From Spiro-02 sp034114085 (GTDB lineage: Bacteria > Spirochaetota > Spirochaetia > Sphaerochaetales > Sphaerochaetaceae), in the NCBI GenBank assembly GCA_034114085.1, contig JAXEWB010000090.1, positions 13,596 through 77,595 on the forward strand: DNA of 64,000 nt, read 5' to 3'. Numbering within the stretch: position 1 is the first letter of the stretch; each line of letters opens with the position of its first letter. Positions 1 through 8,935 of this stretch are shown here, piece after piece. A program made the position numbers and the translations under genes. The notes below the pieces were generated by a model. It made no database searches. It saw only the letters and a program-made list of their open reading frames with translations, and was not told the DNA's origin.

Positions 1-1086
1 CCGACCAACACGCAGGATACCGACAGGTACGGCATCGCTTTGTTTGAAGTGGAGGAATCCCCCGCCGACGGCTATTCCTATAGCCTGATCGCACTCCAGG
101 CGAATACAAACCTCATGGACGGAATCGAATGCATCACGCTAACCCCATCCCTCAGCGCGGTGATCTTCCGTTGCGCCGCGCCGGATTCGACGGAGACATC
201 CCCCCATGAGTCGTTCATGCGGACCGTCCAGGCGCTTCTCGACAGCGTCCGCAACGAAGACAACCTGAAAGTGGCCGTCAGCGATATCGTCGTGGGCAAG
301 CACAACGTCTACAGGGCGTACCGGCAGGCGCAGGTGATACTCGACTACCGGCGCATCTACCCGGCCGCTGAAATCCTGACAAAGGAATACGTGTCGTCCT
401 CTGAGAGCGAGGACTACTACTACCCTGCCTCGGTTGAGCAGACATTCGTCAACTATACCCTCAACGGCAGTCAGAACGCCATTTCCCTATATGATGAAAT
501 CATCCAGGAGAATGCAGCCAAGCAACTGGCGGGGCCGACCTACCAGCATTTCGTATTCGTGCTCTCTGGAACCTTCCTCAGGATATTCCAAGAGCTGAAA
601 AGCTCTCCTGAGGACATCATCGGGACGTCCATCGACTGGCTCGACTTCTACTCCCAGTGGAACAAGCCGGAGGCGCTGGAGACTCTACGGGCGATACTTG
701 TCAAGATTGTGCGGTCGGTACAGGCTTCAAGCTCCGCCGAAGACGACAAGCTGCTGGAGAAGATGAAGGGGTATATCCACTCCCACTACATGTACGACAT
801 CATGCTCCAGGACCTCGCCAAGAAGTTCAACATCACGCCGAAATATTGCAGCACCCTGTTCAAGAAGCTCAGCAACGATACGTTCAAGAACTATCTCAAC
901 CAGTATCGCATCGAGCAGGCCTGCCTGCGAATCCGTCAGAACCCCCAGGTCAAGATCAGCGAACTGAGCCTTGAAGTCGGCTTCAACAGCTCGACGAGCT
1001 TCATCAGGGTGTTCAACAAATACACCGGCATATCCCCCAAGGCCTATGCCGACAAGATCGTGGCGGAGGAAGAAACGACGATATAA
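1..1086 (+). CDS. AraC-family transcriptional regulator, 5' end outside window
   Basis: The frame is open from base 1. The first candidate start (TTG at 40) has no ribosome binding site, so the gene begins upstream of the window; 361 residues are visible. The C-terminal ~100 residues form an AraC/XylS double helix-turn-helix, with the second helix region reading EVGFNSSTSFIRVFNK followed by GISPKAYADK. The preceding part contains VGKHNVYRAYRQAQ, which resembles the linker region of long AraC regulators that carry an extracellular Cache sensor and membrane anchors. No membrane segment is present in the visible part, so that sensor is inferred. It probably regulates a neighbouring sugar-utilisation locus. 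The following gene encodes a discoidin-like protein. Confidence 0.85.
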   Translation, partial: PTNTQDTDRYGIALFEVEESPADGYSYSLIALQANTNLMDGIECITLTPSLSAVIFRCAAPDSTETSPHESFMRTVQALLDSVRNEDNLKVAVSDIVVGKHNVYRAYRQAQVILDYRRIYPAAEILTKEYVSSSESEDYYYPASVEQTFVNYTLNGSQNAISLYDEIIQENAAKQLAGPTYQHFVFVLSGTFLRIFQELKSSPEDIIGTSIDWLDFYSQWNKPEALETLRAILVKIVRSVQASSSAEDDKLLEKMKGYIHSHYMYDIMLQDLAKKFNITPKYCSTLFKKLSNDTFKNYLNQYRIEQACLRIRQNPQVKISELSLEVGFNSSTSFIRVFNKYTGISPKAYADKIVAEEETTI

Positions 1087-1328
1087 GCACAGGAGCAAAG
1101 GCACCCCCATGATACCCACGCCGGACGAGGCGAACGCCCCGGACGGGACATCCGTCCATCCGCCCGTTGAACAGACAGAACACATTGAATATGATGGATG
1201 ATGGTGGGACGGCGGCGGAACGGGCCACGGTGACAACAGTCCATGGCGTCGTGCGAAGACTGTCATCCGGACAGCCCGCATGACTTCGTGCAAAACAATA
1301 AAGCAAACATGCAACAAGGAGCATCTAC

Positions 1329-2123
1329 ATGAAAGACCTTCGACTCAAAGTTCTCGACGCCTGCGGGCACACCTTGACAATCAGCCACCCTTCCGGCGAC
1401 GGCATCGGAGCCGTCCACACGATGGAATACAGGGACGGCGACAGGATCGTCGTCAACGCAGGCGGGGAAAAGGGACTGTTCTGGATACAATTGGACGAAA
1501 CCCTGGGCAAAGCCCTGGTCTATCTCGACGGCGGCGAATTCAGCTACCCGATCCCCTCGCCCGACAAGCGCGTATGCTTCAGCCCGAAGGCGTTCTCCGG
1601 TTCCAGGCATGTCATGTACGTCCATCCCGCTTCGAAGGCCGACGGCTGCGTATACCGCAATCTCGCGCTGAACCCGTATGACAACCACGCCATCCAAGGG
1701 TTCTTCCCCCATGCGAAGGCCAACGTCGAGACCCGCAACGAAATGACGTTCGCCGCCCGCAACGCCATAGACGGTATTTTTGAGAACGGTTCGCACGGCG
1801 AATACCCGTACAGCTCCTGGGGAATCAACCGCGACCCCGAAGCCTGCCTGACGCTCGATTTCGGCAGACCGGTGGTCGTGGACGCAATCCGCCTCACGTT
1901 GCGCGCCGATTTCCCCCACGACAGCTACTGGACCGAGGGGACGGTTACGTTCAGCGATGGTTCGGCCATGGTTCTTCCCCTTGAAAAGAGCGTCCTGCCG
2001 CAGAAGTTCACGTTCGAGCCAAAGACCATCACCAGCCTACAGCTCAACAAGCTGATCAAAGCGGACGACGGCTCCCCTTTCCCCGCCCTGACGCAGATCG
2101 AGGCGTTCGGGACGGAAGCGTGA
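1329..2123 (+). CDS. Discoidin-like (F5/8 type C-like) domain protein
   Basis: 264 residues, start chosen at ATG 1329 because AAGGAG lies about nine bases upstream. There is no signal peptide, so it should be cytoplasmic. The N-terminal ~130 residues are beta-rich and not recognised. The C-terminal half carries the layout of an F5/8 type C/galactose-binding-like fold: NAIDGIFEN, then a W-G-containing stretch, then LTLDFGRPVVVDAIRLTLR. Such domains usually bind carbohydrate. The AraC gene ends 242 bases upstream on the same strand, so they may be co-expressed. No catalytic signature is visible; a carbohydrate-related role is inference only. Confidence 0.6.
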   Translation: MKDLRLKVLDACGHTLTISHPSGDGIGAVHTMEYRDGDRIVVNAGGEKGLFWIQLDETLGKALVYLDGGEFSYPIPSPDKRVCFSPKAFSGSRHVMYVHPASKADGCVYRNLALNPYDNHAIQGFFPHAKANVETRNEMTFAARNAIDGIFENGSHGEYPYSSWGINRDPEACLTLDFGRPVVVDAIRLTLRADFPHDSYWTEGTVTFSDGSAMVLPLEKSVLPQKFTFEPKTITSLQLNKLIKADDGSPFPALTQIEAFGTEA

Positions 2124-2343
2124 CGAGATTCCACCACATTCATACAAAAACAAAGTAACGCTGCCGTTCAGAACTTTCAGACGGACGACAGTGTTTTTGT
2201 TTTCAAACAACAATGCCTTTCAACGTTTCACTGGAAGGTGTTGTCGCCTTGCGATGCCACCATATGATCAAAGTCTATAGATTTTCTGTTTACTCTTTTT
2301 ATAAAAATATAGTCATACGCAAACACATACGGAAGGAAATTGC

Positions 2344-2754
2344 ATGTCCATGATAGGCAAAAGCATTCGTTATTTTCGTACTCGGAAACGATTGAGCCTT
2401 GATGCCTTGGCAGGGTGGCTCGGCATGAGCAAAATGGCTTTGTCATATTATGAAAATGACAAACGGCTTCCTCCAATGGACACCCTCCGTCGCATCTGCG
2501 AAATCCTGGATATCTCTGGGGTGTCCGATCCCTGTATCTTTCTACGGGCAAGACTAGAAAGAATTATATCAAAGAGTTACTTCAAAAACCTTATGGATGC
2601 CGTACAGAGCAATGCTGATCCCATTTGGAATGAACGCCCCACCATGATGGAGCAACTTGTCTGCCGCGCCTACAGCAAAGGTCTTGTAACCAGAAGCAAA
2701 GCCTCAGAATTGCTTGACGTTCCGTATGATGAAGCCGTCAAACTTCTTGCGTAG
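2344..2754 (+). CDS. XRE-family helix-turn-helix protein, probable antitoxin
   Basis: 136 residues. The start is supported by GGAAGGAA just upstream. Residues ~5-60 form a Cro/C1-type HTH (IGKSIRYFRTRKRLSLDALA, then SKMALSYYENDKRLPP). The C-terminal half ends with a second small helical module (LVTRSKASELLDVPYDEAVK) of the kind found in antitoxins that partner PIN or ImmA/IrrE-like proteins. Twelve bases downstream begins a 45-residue ORF with a PIN-domain start, so this was probably the antitoxin of a toxin-antitoxin pair whose toxin is now truncated. It sits at the left border of an AT-richer accessory stretch. Confidence 0.75.
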   Translation: MSMIGKSIRYFRTRKRLSLDALAGWLGMSKMALSYYENDKRLPPMDTLRRICEILDISGVSDPCIFLRARLERIISKSYFKNLMDAVQSNADPIWNERPTMMEQLVCRAYSKGLVTRSKASELLDVPYDEAVKLLA

Positions 2755-2765
2755 AAACCTCGAAC

Positions 2766-2903
2766 ATGTATCTTATCAATGACACAAACATCTGGATCGT
2801 GCTTGAAATGATCGGCCTGAGCGAAAGAGTGTTCAAAATTCCAAACGTGCATTTCGTCATTGACAAGGACATGTTGGATGACGAAGTACTGAATCAAGTA
2901 TGA
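2766..2903 (+). pseudogene. PIN-domain toxin, truncated to its first 45 residues
   Basis: ATG at 2766, 12 bases after the XRE gene. The translation begins MYLINDTNIWIVLEM, the first strand and first acidic residue (D in NDTN) of a PIN ribonuclease. It stops at TGA 2901 after 45 residues, whereas PIN proteins need about 130-150 residues and three to four acidic residues for Mg-dependent RNA cleavage. The remaining catalytic residues are missing, so the product should be inactive. A terminator-like palindrome follows within 15 bases. It could be an independent small protein, but the DTN motif behind an XRE gene makes a decayed toxin the simplest reading. Confidence 0.65.
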
Positions 2904-2915
2904 TAGTGAAAATTA

Positions 2916-2938
2916 TCTGCACATGTGCAGAAATTTTT
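2916..2938 (+). terminator. Palindrome plus T-run after the XRE/PIN pair
   Basis: TCTGCACATGTGCAGA (2916-2931) is a perfect 16-base palindrome followed by AAATTTTT. This fits an intrinsic terminator for the XRE/PIN transcript. Confidence 0.5.
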
Positions 2939-2985
2939 CAGTCAGACACAAGACCCAATGGCTACCACTGCTTCTATGATTTCCG

Positions 2986-3170
2986 TCAAGAGGCCCCTTT
3001 CTTCTTGTCGCGATGATACAATTCATTGCCGTACATGCGGATGGTGTTCTCCACGAGCTCCCCGTAGCACTCGCAGGAACGGGCCATTTTTGCATACGCC
3101 CCCAGTACTCCTCCATCTCGCCCTGCTCCATGCCGTCCCCGCAGCGGTACAGCGTCCCGTTGACCAGCAT
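2986..3170 (-). pseudogene. Unidentified small gene, apparently frameshifted
   Basis: Reading the minus strand from ATG 3170 gives MLVNGTLYRCGDGMEQGEMEE and then WGRMQK. After this the plausible protein continues in a different frame from an overlapping ATG at 3087 (MARSCECYGELVENTIRMYG, then NELYHRDKK), ending at TGA 2986. Both pieces look coding (Cys, Glu and Tyr rich, few rare codons) and are much more GC-rich than the surrounding sequence, which suggests transferred DNA. Either these are two overlapping tiny genes or one gene with a frameshift near 3085. I do not recognise the family. Confidence 0.3.
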
Positions 3171-3384
3171 CGAATACCTTTTTTGATTATGCTCTATGAT
3201 ACCCTCTGAAAAATTGAGGGTAATCAAACTTGATTACAAAGGTGAAGACAGAGATGAAATGATGAATGGCAAAGTGAAACTCTCAAGATGGATGGTTTCA
3301 ATGGTTCAGTTGCTTTGATAAATGCAAATTCAGTCTTAAATTTTTATCAGATATAAGTTACAATAATAGTTACGGGAGAAGGCA

Positions 3385-4827
3385 ATGTATACACAAAAAG
3401 ATTTGATTGAAATGGTTGACCTTTTCAGAACCCGTAACAGTACTGAGAATGAATGGCTAGAGTTCAAATCAAATCATATTTCAGATCAGGATATAGGAGA
3501 GTATGTTTCAGCACTTAGCAATGGCGCAGCTCTAATGGGCAGGCCATTCGGTTATCTGATTTTCGGAGTGGAAGACAGCTCTCATGAAGTGATAGGAACG
3601 AGATTTGATTATCAAAAAGCAAAGCACGGCAATGAAGATTTGCAGAACTGGCTTACAAGACTTGTTTCACCTCATCTGGGACTTGCTTTCTACACCTTTG
3701 AGTATTCTGCTATTAAGAATATCGTGATAGTTGAGATTCCTGCCGCATTTATCCAACCTACATCTTTTGCAGGTATAGAATATATCCGAGTCGGGAGCTA
3801 CAGACAGGAGCTTAGAAAGCATCCTCAGCTTGAGCAGAAGCTTTGGAATTCACTGAATCAGGTTTCATTTGAGCAGTCGGTTTCACATGAGCAGGGCTTG
3901 CATTTTAAGGGGCTTCGATTGCTGATGGAAATCAAGGGACTGGAATTCTCAGAGAATATGTTCTCCAGTCTCAGGCTGATTGACCGCAATGGCAAATTCA
4001 ACAACCTTGGGCTTGTGCTCAGTGACGAGAACCCATATATCGTCAAGTTTGCTGTCTATGCAAACAACAAAATGGATTTCAAGGTGAAGAAGGAATTCTC
4101 AGGTTCCTGGGCTGTCATGCTCGACCAGGTCCTTGAGTATTCCAACCTCTACAACGATGTGAGTGCTAGAGTCATCGGAAGCAATCGGAGCAGAACTGAA
4201 ATCCAAAGCTATCCTGATCCCTCATTAAGAGAAGCTGTGGTGAATGCCTTTGGTCATCTGGATTTTTCTTTTCCATCAAACATCAAGATAGAGTTTTTTC
4301 CGGATAAAGTTGAGATTGCATCTCCAGGCTCCCTGTTTCGTGTAAGTATGAACGAGGTGCTCAACGGACGGCAATCATTCAGGAATCCAAATTTGATATT
4401 CATTCTGAACAAATTGAATTTCATTGAGAATTACGCTACCGGATTAAGGAAAATCCTTCAGGCTTATTCTGAAAACCCAGTCCAGCCTTCATTCCAAGCC
4501 ACAGACAATTTCTTTGTTGTTGAGCTTCCGAATACTAACAAGATGAGTGCAAGTGGACATGATAGTGGACATGATAGTGGACAAGTTGGTGGACTTGATA
4601 TCATAAGCAATAGTTCGTTATTAGATCAAATAGTTTCGTACTGTAGTTCACCTAGAACTCGTGAAGAGATTCAAGAGCTGTGCGGCATTCGTAGCAGAGA
4701 TTATTTTGTAAACCATTTTCTTAAGCCGCTATTGGAAAGCAATCGGATTGTGATGACCATTCCTAATAAACCCAAAAGCAAAAACCAGAAATATGTTCAA
4801 CCAACAAACAGTAAAGATGAGTTATGA
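3385..4827 (+). CDS. AlbA_2/Schlafen-type DNA-binding protein with ATPase-like and winged-helix parts
   Basis: 480 residues; start supported by GGGAGAAGG. The N-terminus carries the AlbA_2 (divergent AAA-4, Schlafen-like) signature: ENEWLEFKSN, then EYVSALSNGAALMGRP and GYLIFGVED. The middle contains PDPSLREAVVNAFGHLDF and KVEIASPGSLF, the truncated GHKL/HATPase-like module found in proteins often misnamed RecG-like. A Gly-His-Asp-Ser linker (GHDSGHDSGQVGG) precedes a C-terminal winged helix. Members are transcriptional regulators or defence-associated proteins of variable genome regions. It stands alone here between small-gene debris, with AT-rich codon use, consistent with horizontal acquisition. 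Confidence 0.8.
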   Translation: MYTQKDLIEMVDLFRTRNSTENEWLEFKSNHISDQDIGEYVSALSNGAALMGRPFGYLIFGVEDSSHEVIGTRFDYQKAKHGNEDLQNWLTRLVSPHLGLAFYTFEYSAIKNIVIVEIPAAFIQPTSFAGIEYIRVGSYRQELRKHPQLEQKLWNSLNQVSFEQSVSHEQGLHFKGLRLLMEIKGLEFSENMFSSLRLIDRNGKFNNLGLVLSDENPYIVKFAVYANNKMDFKVKKEFSGSWAVMLDQVLEYSNLYNDVSARVIGSNRSRTEIQSYPDPSLREAVVNAFGHLDFSFPSNIKIEFFPDKVEIASPGSLFRVSMNEVLNGRQSFRNPNLIFILNKLNFIENYATGLRKILQAYSENPVQPSFQATDNFFVVELPNTNKMSASGHDSGHDSGQVGGLDIISNSSLLDQIVSYCSSPRTREEIQELCGIRSRDYFVNHFLKPLLESNRIVMTIPNKPKSKNQKYVQPTNSKDEL

Positions 4828-5110
4828 ATTATCTCACGTAAGCACGACATTTTTACCTATTATGAGTGATGCTATTTTAGAGACGGCTGTTTAATAACAG
4901 GAATAAAACCCATTGTTTCTCATTTTCAATGTCTTGAGACTTTCAGTCTTCGGACAGAGAGAATGGCATAATAAGCAGAGATTGCAAAGAACATGGGTAC
5001 ATGTTTCTAGTCTTTGGTATCTTTTAGCATGACTGTCTTGACAATTATTTGAATCAGAGTGACTTATCTGACACCTGAAAAGCATTTGCTTTCAGGTGCA
5101 GGCGTTGTCT

Positions 5111-5263
5111 ATGCACAAGACTCAATACAGGACTCAGCTTGAATGCCAAAAAGTACTGGCTTATCTGAAGTACCTAAAAGCACAAGAATTATTGTCCCAA
5201 TCGGAAATGGCCAAATGCGAGCTGAATGAAGCTCACGTCCTAGTTGCTTTTTTCTCTTTGTAA
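5111..5263 (+). CDS. Small helical protein, possibly SHOCT-like
   Basis: A 50-residue ORF from ATG 5111 to TAA 5261-5263, ending 15 bases before the AraC gene. The sequence (MHKTQYRTQLECQKVLAYLK, then AQELLSQSEMAKCELN) is entirely helical in character. It recalls the short SHOCT-type proteins that often accompany site-specific recombinases (pattern L-x-x-x-x-L-Ls-x-x-E). The ribosome binding site is poor and no recombinase is present. It may be a leftover of an integrated element or a chance ORF. Confidence 0.3.
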   Translation: MHKTQYRTQLECQKVLAYLKYLKAQELLSQSEMAKCELNEAHVLVAFFSL

Positions 5264-5278
5264 ACTTAATGTTGATCC

Positions 5279-6055
5279 ATGCAAGATTATGGGAAATTTA
5301 TAGGTTCTCGATATAGTGATTCTGTTACAGAGCGAATGCAAGCTCATGAACACCCGTTTTATGAGCTGAATTTTATGACGAATGGAAGAACAAGGATGGA
5401 AATCAACGGGCAACTGTTTGATTATGGTTCATTTGATTTCCTTCTGATTCCTCCTCATACTCCCCATATCCTCAATGAATCGGTTACGAAGAAGTTTGAT
5501 AATTATGTTATTTGGTTTTCTGCATCTGAAAAAGGCAGGCAAATGCTTCCAACGGACAAGATAATCAAACTCCATGATTATAATGGAATAGTTGAGACGT
5601 TATGTTCGGAAATCTTTAAATCATATAAGAAAACAAAGATGCAAGATATCGAGATTATCAGTTACTATCTTGACGCTGTTATTTGTCACATGAATAAAGG
5701 TGTTCTTCTCGATATCACTCGAAAAGAAGAAAGCTTGGATTCATATGAGAAAATTCTCAAATTTATCCATACAAATGCAACCTATGGACGACTCGGCGTT
5801 GAAGGATTGGCAGATATGATGCATGTAAGTCTCACCCACTTTTCGAGAGAATTCAAAAAAAGATATGGCATATCGCCAAGAGAATACATGATAAACTTAA
5901 AAATTGCCGAAGCTAAGAAGCTATTACAAACATCATCTCTATCAATTAAAGAAATAGCTGAGACTCTCGGTTATTCTGACCAGTTATTCTTTTCCAAACA
6001 GTTTTCACAGAAAATTGGTGTATCGCCAAAACAATGGAAAAATACATATAAGTAA
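5279..6055 (+). CDS. AraC-family regulator with N-terminal cupin sensor
   Basis: 258 residues. The N-terminal ~130 residues form a cupin arabinose-binding-like domain (HEHPFYELNFMTNGRTRMEI, then FLLIPPHTPHI). The C-terminus has two HTH motifs: VEGLADMMHVSLTHFSREFK and IAETLGYSDQLFFSKQF, ending GVSPKQWKN. Such proteins sense a sugar or sugar acid in the cytoplasm and activate transcription. It lies 337 bases upstream of, and co-oriented with, a dehydratase, a CUT1 importer and oxidoreductases, so it is the likely regulator of that cluster. The start codon lacks a strong Shine-Dalgarno sequence. Confidence 0.85.
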   Translation: MQDYGKFIGSRYSDSVTERMQAHEHPFYELNFMTNGRTRMEINGQLFDYGSFDFLLIPPHTPHILNESVTKKFDNYVIWFSASEKGRQMLPTDKIIKLHDYNGIVETLCSEIFKSYKKTKMQDIEIISYYLDAVICHMNKGVLLDITRKEESLDSYEKILKFIHTNATYGRLGVEGLADMMHVSLTHFSREFKKRYGISPREYMINLKIAEAKKLLQTSSLSIKEIAETLGYSDQLFFSKQFSQKIGVSPKQWKNTYK

Positions 6056-6391
6056 GTACGGTGGAATTTAATGGATTTTTCTTTTCCTTCAATCTTTCGA
6101 GGATAAGAATTTCTATATCTCAAAAAATGTACTTCTGTAGACATCTCCGTTTTATTAAAGCATTTAATGTGATATCAATTCACAAATTATGGATTGGTGT
6201 GGCTTATTTCCTCAATGCATATCAATTACTACTTAGATTTCTTTGTTTAAATCAGATATTTGGAATATGGAGATGAAATAGAGCAAACGAGTATGGAAAT
6301 GATTTGAGAAAGTGAAATATGTTAAAATAATACATATATATGATGAATTCCTACATTCATTTATGGAAATTTCGGGATTAGTATAAAAACT
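6056..6391. other. AT-rich intergenic stretch ahead of the dehydratase operon
   Basis: 336 bases without a credible gene; an open frame at 6061-6276 has no ribosome binding site and a Phe-rich, non-protein-like composition. It should contain the promoter and AraC-binding sites of the downstream operon. I see no clear repeat pair that would mark them. Confidence 0.5.
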
Positions 6392-7591
6392 ATGAAAAAC
6401 AACCTCCAGATTGAACAAATGAATTACTACCCAGTAAAAATCCGATCCAATGGCGGTGGTGGTGTATACTGGTTTCTCATCAAGCTTACAACTAACACAG
6501 GAGTTGAAGGTTGGGGGGAAATTATTTGGAATCCGTTCAATGCGGATACATTAGGTCTTATGTGTAGGGATTTTTATCTTGCCTATGTCAAAGGACAAAA
6601 TCCATTTGATATAGAAAGGATATACCTCAAGGCTTTTTCCGTATTATGTAAAAGTCATAGTTGTCTCAACTTGATGGGAATAATCAGCGGTTTTGAGATA
6701 GCATTGTGTGATATTATTGGAAAGATTACTAATCAGCCCATTTACAATCTTTTTGGTGGAAAAGTAAATCAAAGCGTAAGGTCTTACACCTATCTTTATG
6801 ACCCCAAGGATGAAATCTTCTGTGAAGACTTCTGGACGATGTCTGATGCCTGTGCAAAAAGAGCCAAGGAATATGTTGACATGGGATTTACAGCCATAAA
6901 ACTTGATCCAACCGCCCCCTACCTTGATGCTTATGAAGTGCACTACCCTTTGCAAAAGACAATTGATCATTCAGTGGAAACAATTGGAAAGATTAGAGAT
7001 GCTGTCGGAGAAACTGTGGATATCATTATTGGAACCCATGGTCAGTTCACCGCAGCGGGAGCAATATCCTTTGCAAAAGCCATGGAGCAATTCCATCCCT
7101 TGTGGTTTGAAGAACCCACACCTCCAGGAAATCCTGCAATCCTCAAGAAAGTAAGCGAAGCAACAACCATTCCTATTGCCACAGGAGAAAGACTGGCAAC
7201 AAAATTCGATTATACTCCTTATATTGAAGACAAAAGTGTAGATATTTATCAAATTGATATAAGTGGCGTAGGAGGGCTTTTTGAATCAAAGAAAATCGCC
7301 TCTATGTGTGAAGCCTTCCATACGTTGATTACTACGCATTTTTGGGCAGGGCCTGTAAATTTTGCTGCTCAATTGCAACTCGCTTCCTGCTGTCCCAATT
7401 TTCTCATTCAAGAGTCAATTGACACAATGGGTGATTTCGGTGGGTTTAATAAAGTACTCGACACTCCATTTTTGTGGAAAGAAGGTGATTTCTATGTTTC
7501 TGATAAACCAGGTCTGGGCCTTGATTTGAATGAAACCAAATTACGGGAATATGTAATATCGTCATATGACGAAAAAAACGTACTAATTTAA
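6392..7591 (+). CDS. Mandelate racemase/muconate-lactonizing (enolase superfamily) sugar-acid dehydratase
   Basis: 399 residues. An N-terminal capping domain is followed by a TIM barrel with the superfamily landmarks: AIKLDPTAP (second-strand Lys), EEPTPPGNP (metal ligand Glu), ATGERL (Glu of the GER motif) and TTHFWAGP (catalytic His region). The position that normally supplies the first Asp ligand reads IIIGTHGQFT instead. I recall this variant from an uncharacterised galactonate/gluconate dehydratase-like subgroup. Expected reaction: Mg-dependent dehydration of an aldonic acid to a 2-keto-3-deoxy acid. It is the first gene of the cluster, followed 10 bases later by a sugar-binding protein, so its substrate is probably imported by that ABC system. 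Confidence 0.8.
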   Translation: MKNNLQIEQMNYYPVKIRSNGGGGVYWFLIKLTTNTGVEGWGEIIWNPFNADTLGLMCRDFYLAYVKGQNPFDIERIYLKAFSVLCKSHSCLNLMGIISGFEIALCDIIGKITNQPIYNLFGGKVNQSVRSYTYLYDPKDEIFCEDFWTMSDACAKRAKEYVDMGFTAIKLDPTAPYLDAYEVHYPLQKTIDHSVETIGKIRDAVGETVDIIIGTHGQFTAAGAISFAKAMEQFHPLWFEEPTPPGNPAILKKVSEATTIPIATGERLATKFDYTPYIEDKSVDIYQIDISGVGGLFESKKIASMCEAFHTLITTHFWAGPVNFAAQLQLASCCPNFLIQESIDTMGDFGGFNKVLDTPFLWKEGDFYVSDKPGLGLDLNETKLREYVISSYDEKNVLI

Positions 7592-7601
7592 AAGGAGAAT
7601 T

Positions 7602-8879
7602 ATGGTGAAAAAGAAGACATTGGCTGTTCTGTTTTGCGTCCTGCTTCTTGCCGGCAGTGTATTTGCCAACGGTTCTGCAGAAACAGCAGCCCCAAAGCAA
7701 AGAACTCTTACCATCTGGTATGAGGGAAATGAAGCTGAGTCGTTTACTCGTTTGATTCCTGAATTCGAAAGTGCGAATCCTGGTATCAAAATTGAATTGG
7801 TCAACATTCCTTATTCAAATCTTGCAAACCAGGAACTTGTTGCTTGCCAATCGAATGCAGGGCCCGATCTGATGTGGCAAAGCAATTCTTGGGTTAACAG
7901 CTTTGCACAGATGAACCTGCTTGAAGATCTCACCGATGAGATGCAGAAGTATGACAACTTGAAGAATTTCCAGAACGAAATCAATCCAGTCACTCTTGAA
8001 TTGGGCAAATTGGATGAAAGAATCTATGGCCTTCCTTGGTCCACGGAAGCAATGAGTCTTGTCTATAACAAAGACATGTTTAGAGAAGCTGGTCTTGATC
8101 CGGAAAATCCACCAAGGACTTGGGCGGAAATGATTGAATATGCTCAGAAACTTACCGTTGACAAGAATGGAGATGGTATCATTGATCAATATGGATTTGC
8201 CGTCTGTGGAAATGCTCCGGGTAATTGCTGGTTCCGGTTTGTTCCTGATTTGTGGTCAGCTGGTGGAGAGATTGCTACATCCGACTTGAAACATGGAAAT
8301 ATTGATACAAAAGAGGCTTTGGAAGCTTTAAAATACTATACAGAATTCCTTACACAATACCATGTAGCTCCAGAAAGTTCTGTCAATAACAACTCTGGTG
8401 ACAACAGGACCTTGTTCATCAACAAGAAAGTCGCAATGTATATCGATGGTCAATCCGGTGTGATGAATGTGCAAAAGGAATCAAATATTGATGTTGGTAT
8501 CTGTTTGTGGCCTGGAAAGAATGGCCCCACAACAGCTGGTCTTGGGGGAATGTATGTAGTTATGCCCAAGAACGCAAAGAACAAAACCGATGCTTGGACA
8601 TTCCTCAATTACTTCTATGATACAAAGGTACAAGAATGGTTCCCTGTTGCTTTCCCTGTAAAACTTGAAGCTCAAAAGGCAGAGAGATTCAATAATTATC
8701 GCGATGAGCGTTACAGAGAGCAATTGGCCCATACAAGGAATTTCCAGCTTCTTGGAGATACCCCTACCTGTCAAACCATCATTATGGAGATGATTCAATC
8801 TGTTCTTTCTGGTATCGCTACTCCAGAGCAGGCATTAAAGAATGCCAATGAACAGATTACCGCAGCTCTTGATGTATAA
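7602..8879 (+). CDS. Extracellular sugar-binding protein of CUT1 ABC importer
   Basis: 425 residues, start at ATG 7602 behind AAAAGGAG. The signal peptide is MVKKKTLAVLFCVLLLAGSV with cleavage around VFA-NG; there is no lipobox cysteine, as is usual for Sphaerochaeta-type binding proteins. The mature protein is a family-1 (MalE-like) binding protein: LTIWYEGNEAESFTRLIPEF near the N-terminus and GLGGMYVVMPKNAKN in the hinge region. It captures the substrate outside the cytoplasmic membrane and delivers it to the two permeases downstream. No ATPase gene lies in the cluster, so a shared MsmK/UgpC-type ATPase elsewhere is expected. A strong hairpin follows directly. Confidence 0.92.
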   Translation: MVKKKTLAVLFCVLLLAGSVFANGSAETAAPKQRTLTIWYEGNEAESFTRLIPEFESANPGIKIELVNIPYSNLANQELVACQSNAGPDLMWQSNSWVNSFAQMNLLEDLTDEMQKYDNLKNFQNEINPVTLELGKLDERIYGLPWSTEAMSLVYNKDMFREAGLDPENPPRTWAEMIEYAQKLTVDKNGDGIIDQYGFAVCGNAPGNCWFRFVPDLWSAGGEIATSDLKHGNIDTKEALEALKYYTEFLTQYHVAPESSVNNNSGDNRTLFINKKVAMYIDGQSGVMNVQKESNIDVGICLWPGKNGPTTAGLGGMYVVMPKNAKNKTDAWTFLNYFYDTKVQEWFPVAFPVKLEAQKAERFNNYRDERYREQLAHTRNFQLLGDTPTCQTIIMEMIQSVLSGIATPEQALKNANEQITAALDV

Positions 8880-8890
8880 ATTGATTATCA

Positions 8891-8916
8891 AACCGGCAAG
8901 GTAATACTTGCCGGTT
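8891..8916 (+). other. mRNA hairpin between binding-protein and permease genes
   Basis: AACCGGCAAG - GTAATA - CTTGCCGGTT forms a perfect 10-bp stem 11 bases after the binding-protein stop. No T-run follows, so it is more likely a 3' stabiliser of the binding-protein mRNA than a terminator, comparable to the malE-malF intercistronic elements. Confidence 0.6.
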
Positions 8917-8935
8917 CCCTTCAAGGAACTGTTTC

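Noticed and set aside
1109..1201. 30-codon ORF (MIPTPDEANAPDGTSVHPPV...) after the AraC gene
   Set aside because: AAAGG precedes it, but the composition is Pro/Asp-rich with no homology I recognise, and it overlaps another short frame. It could be translated, but evidence is too thin.
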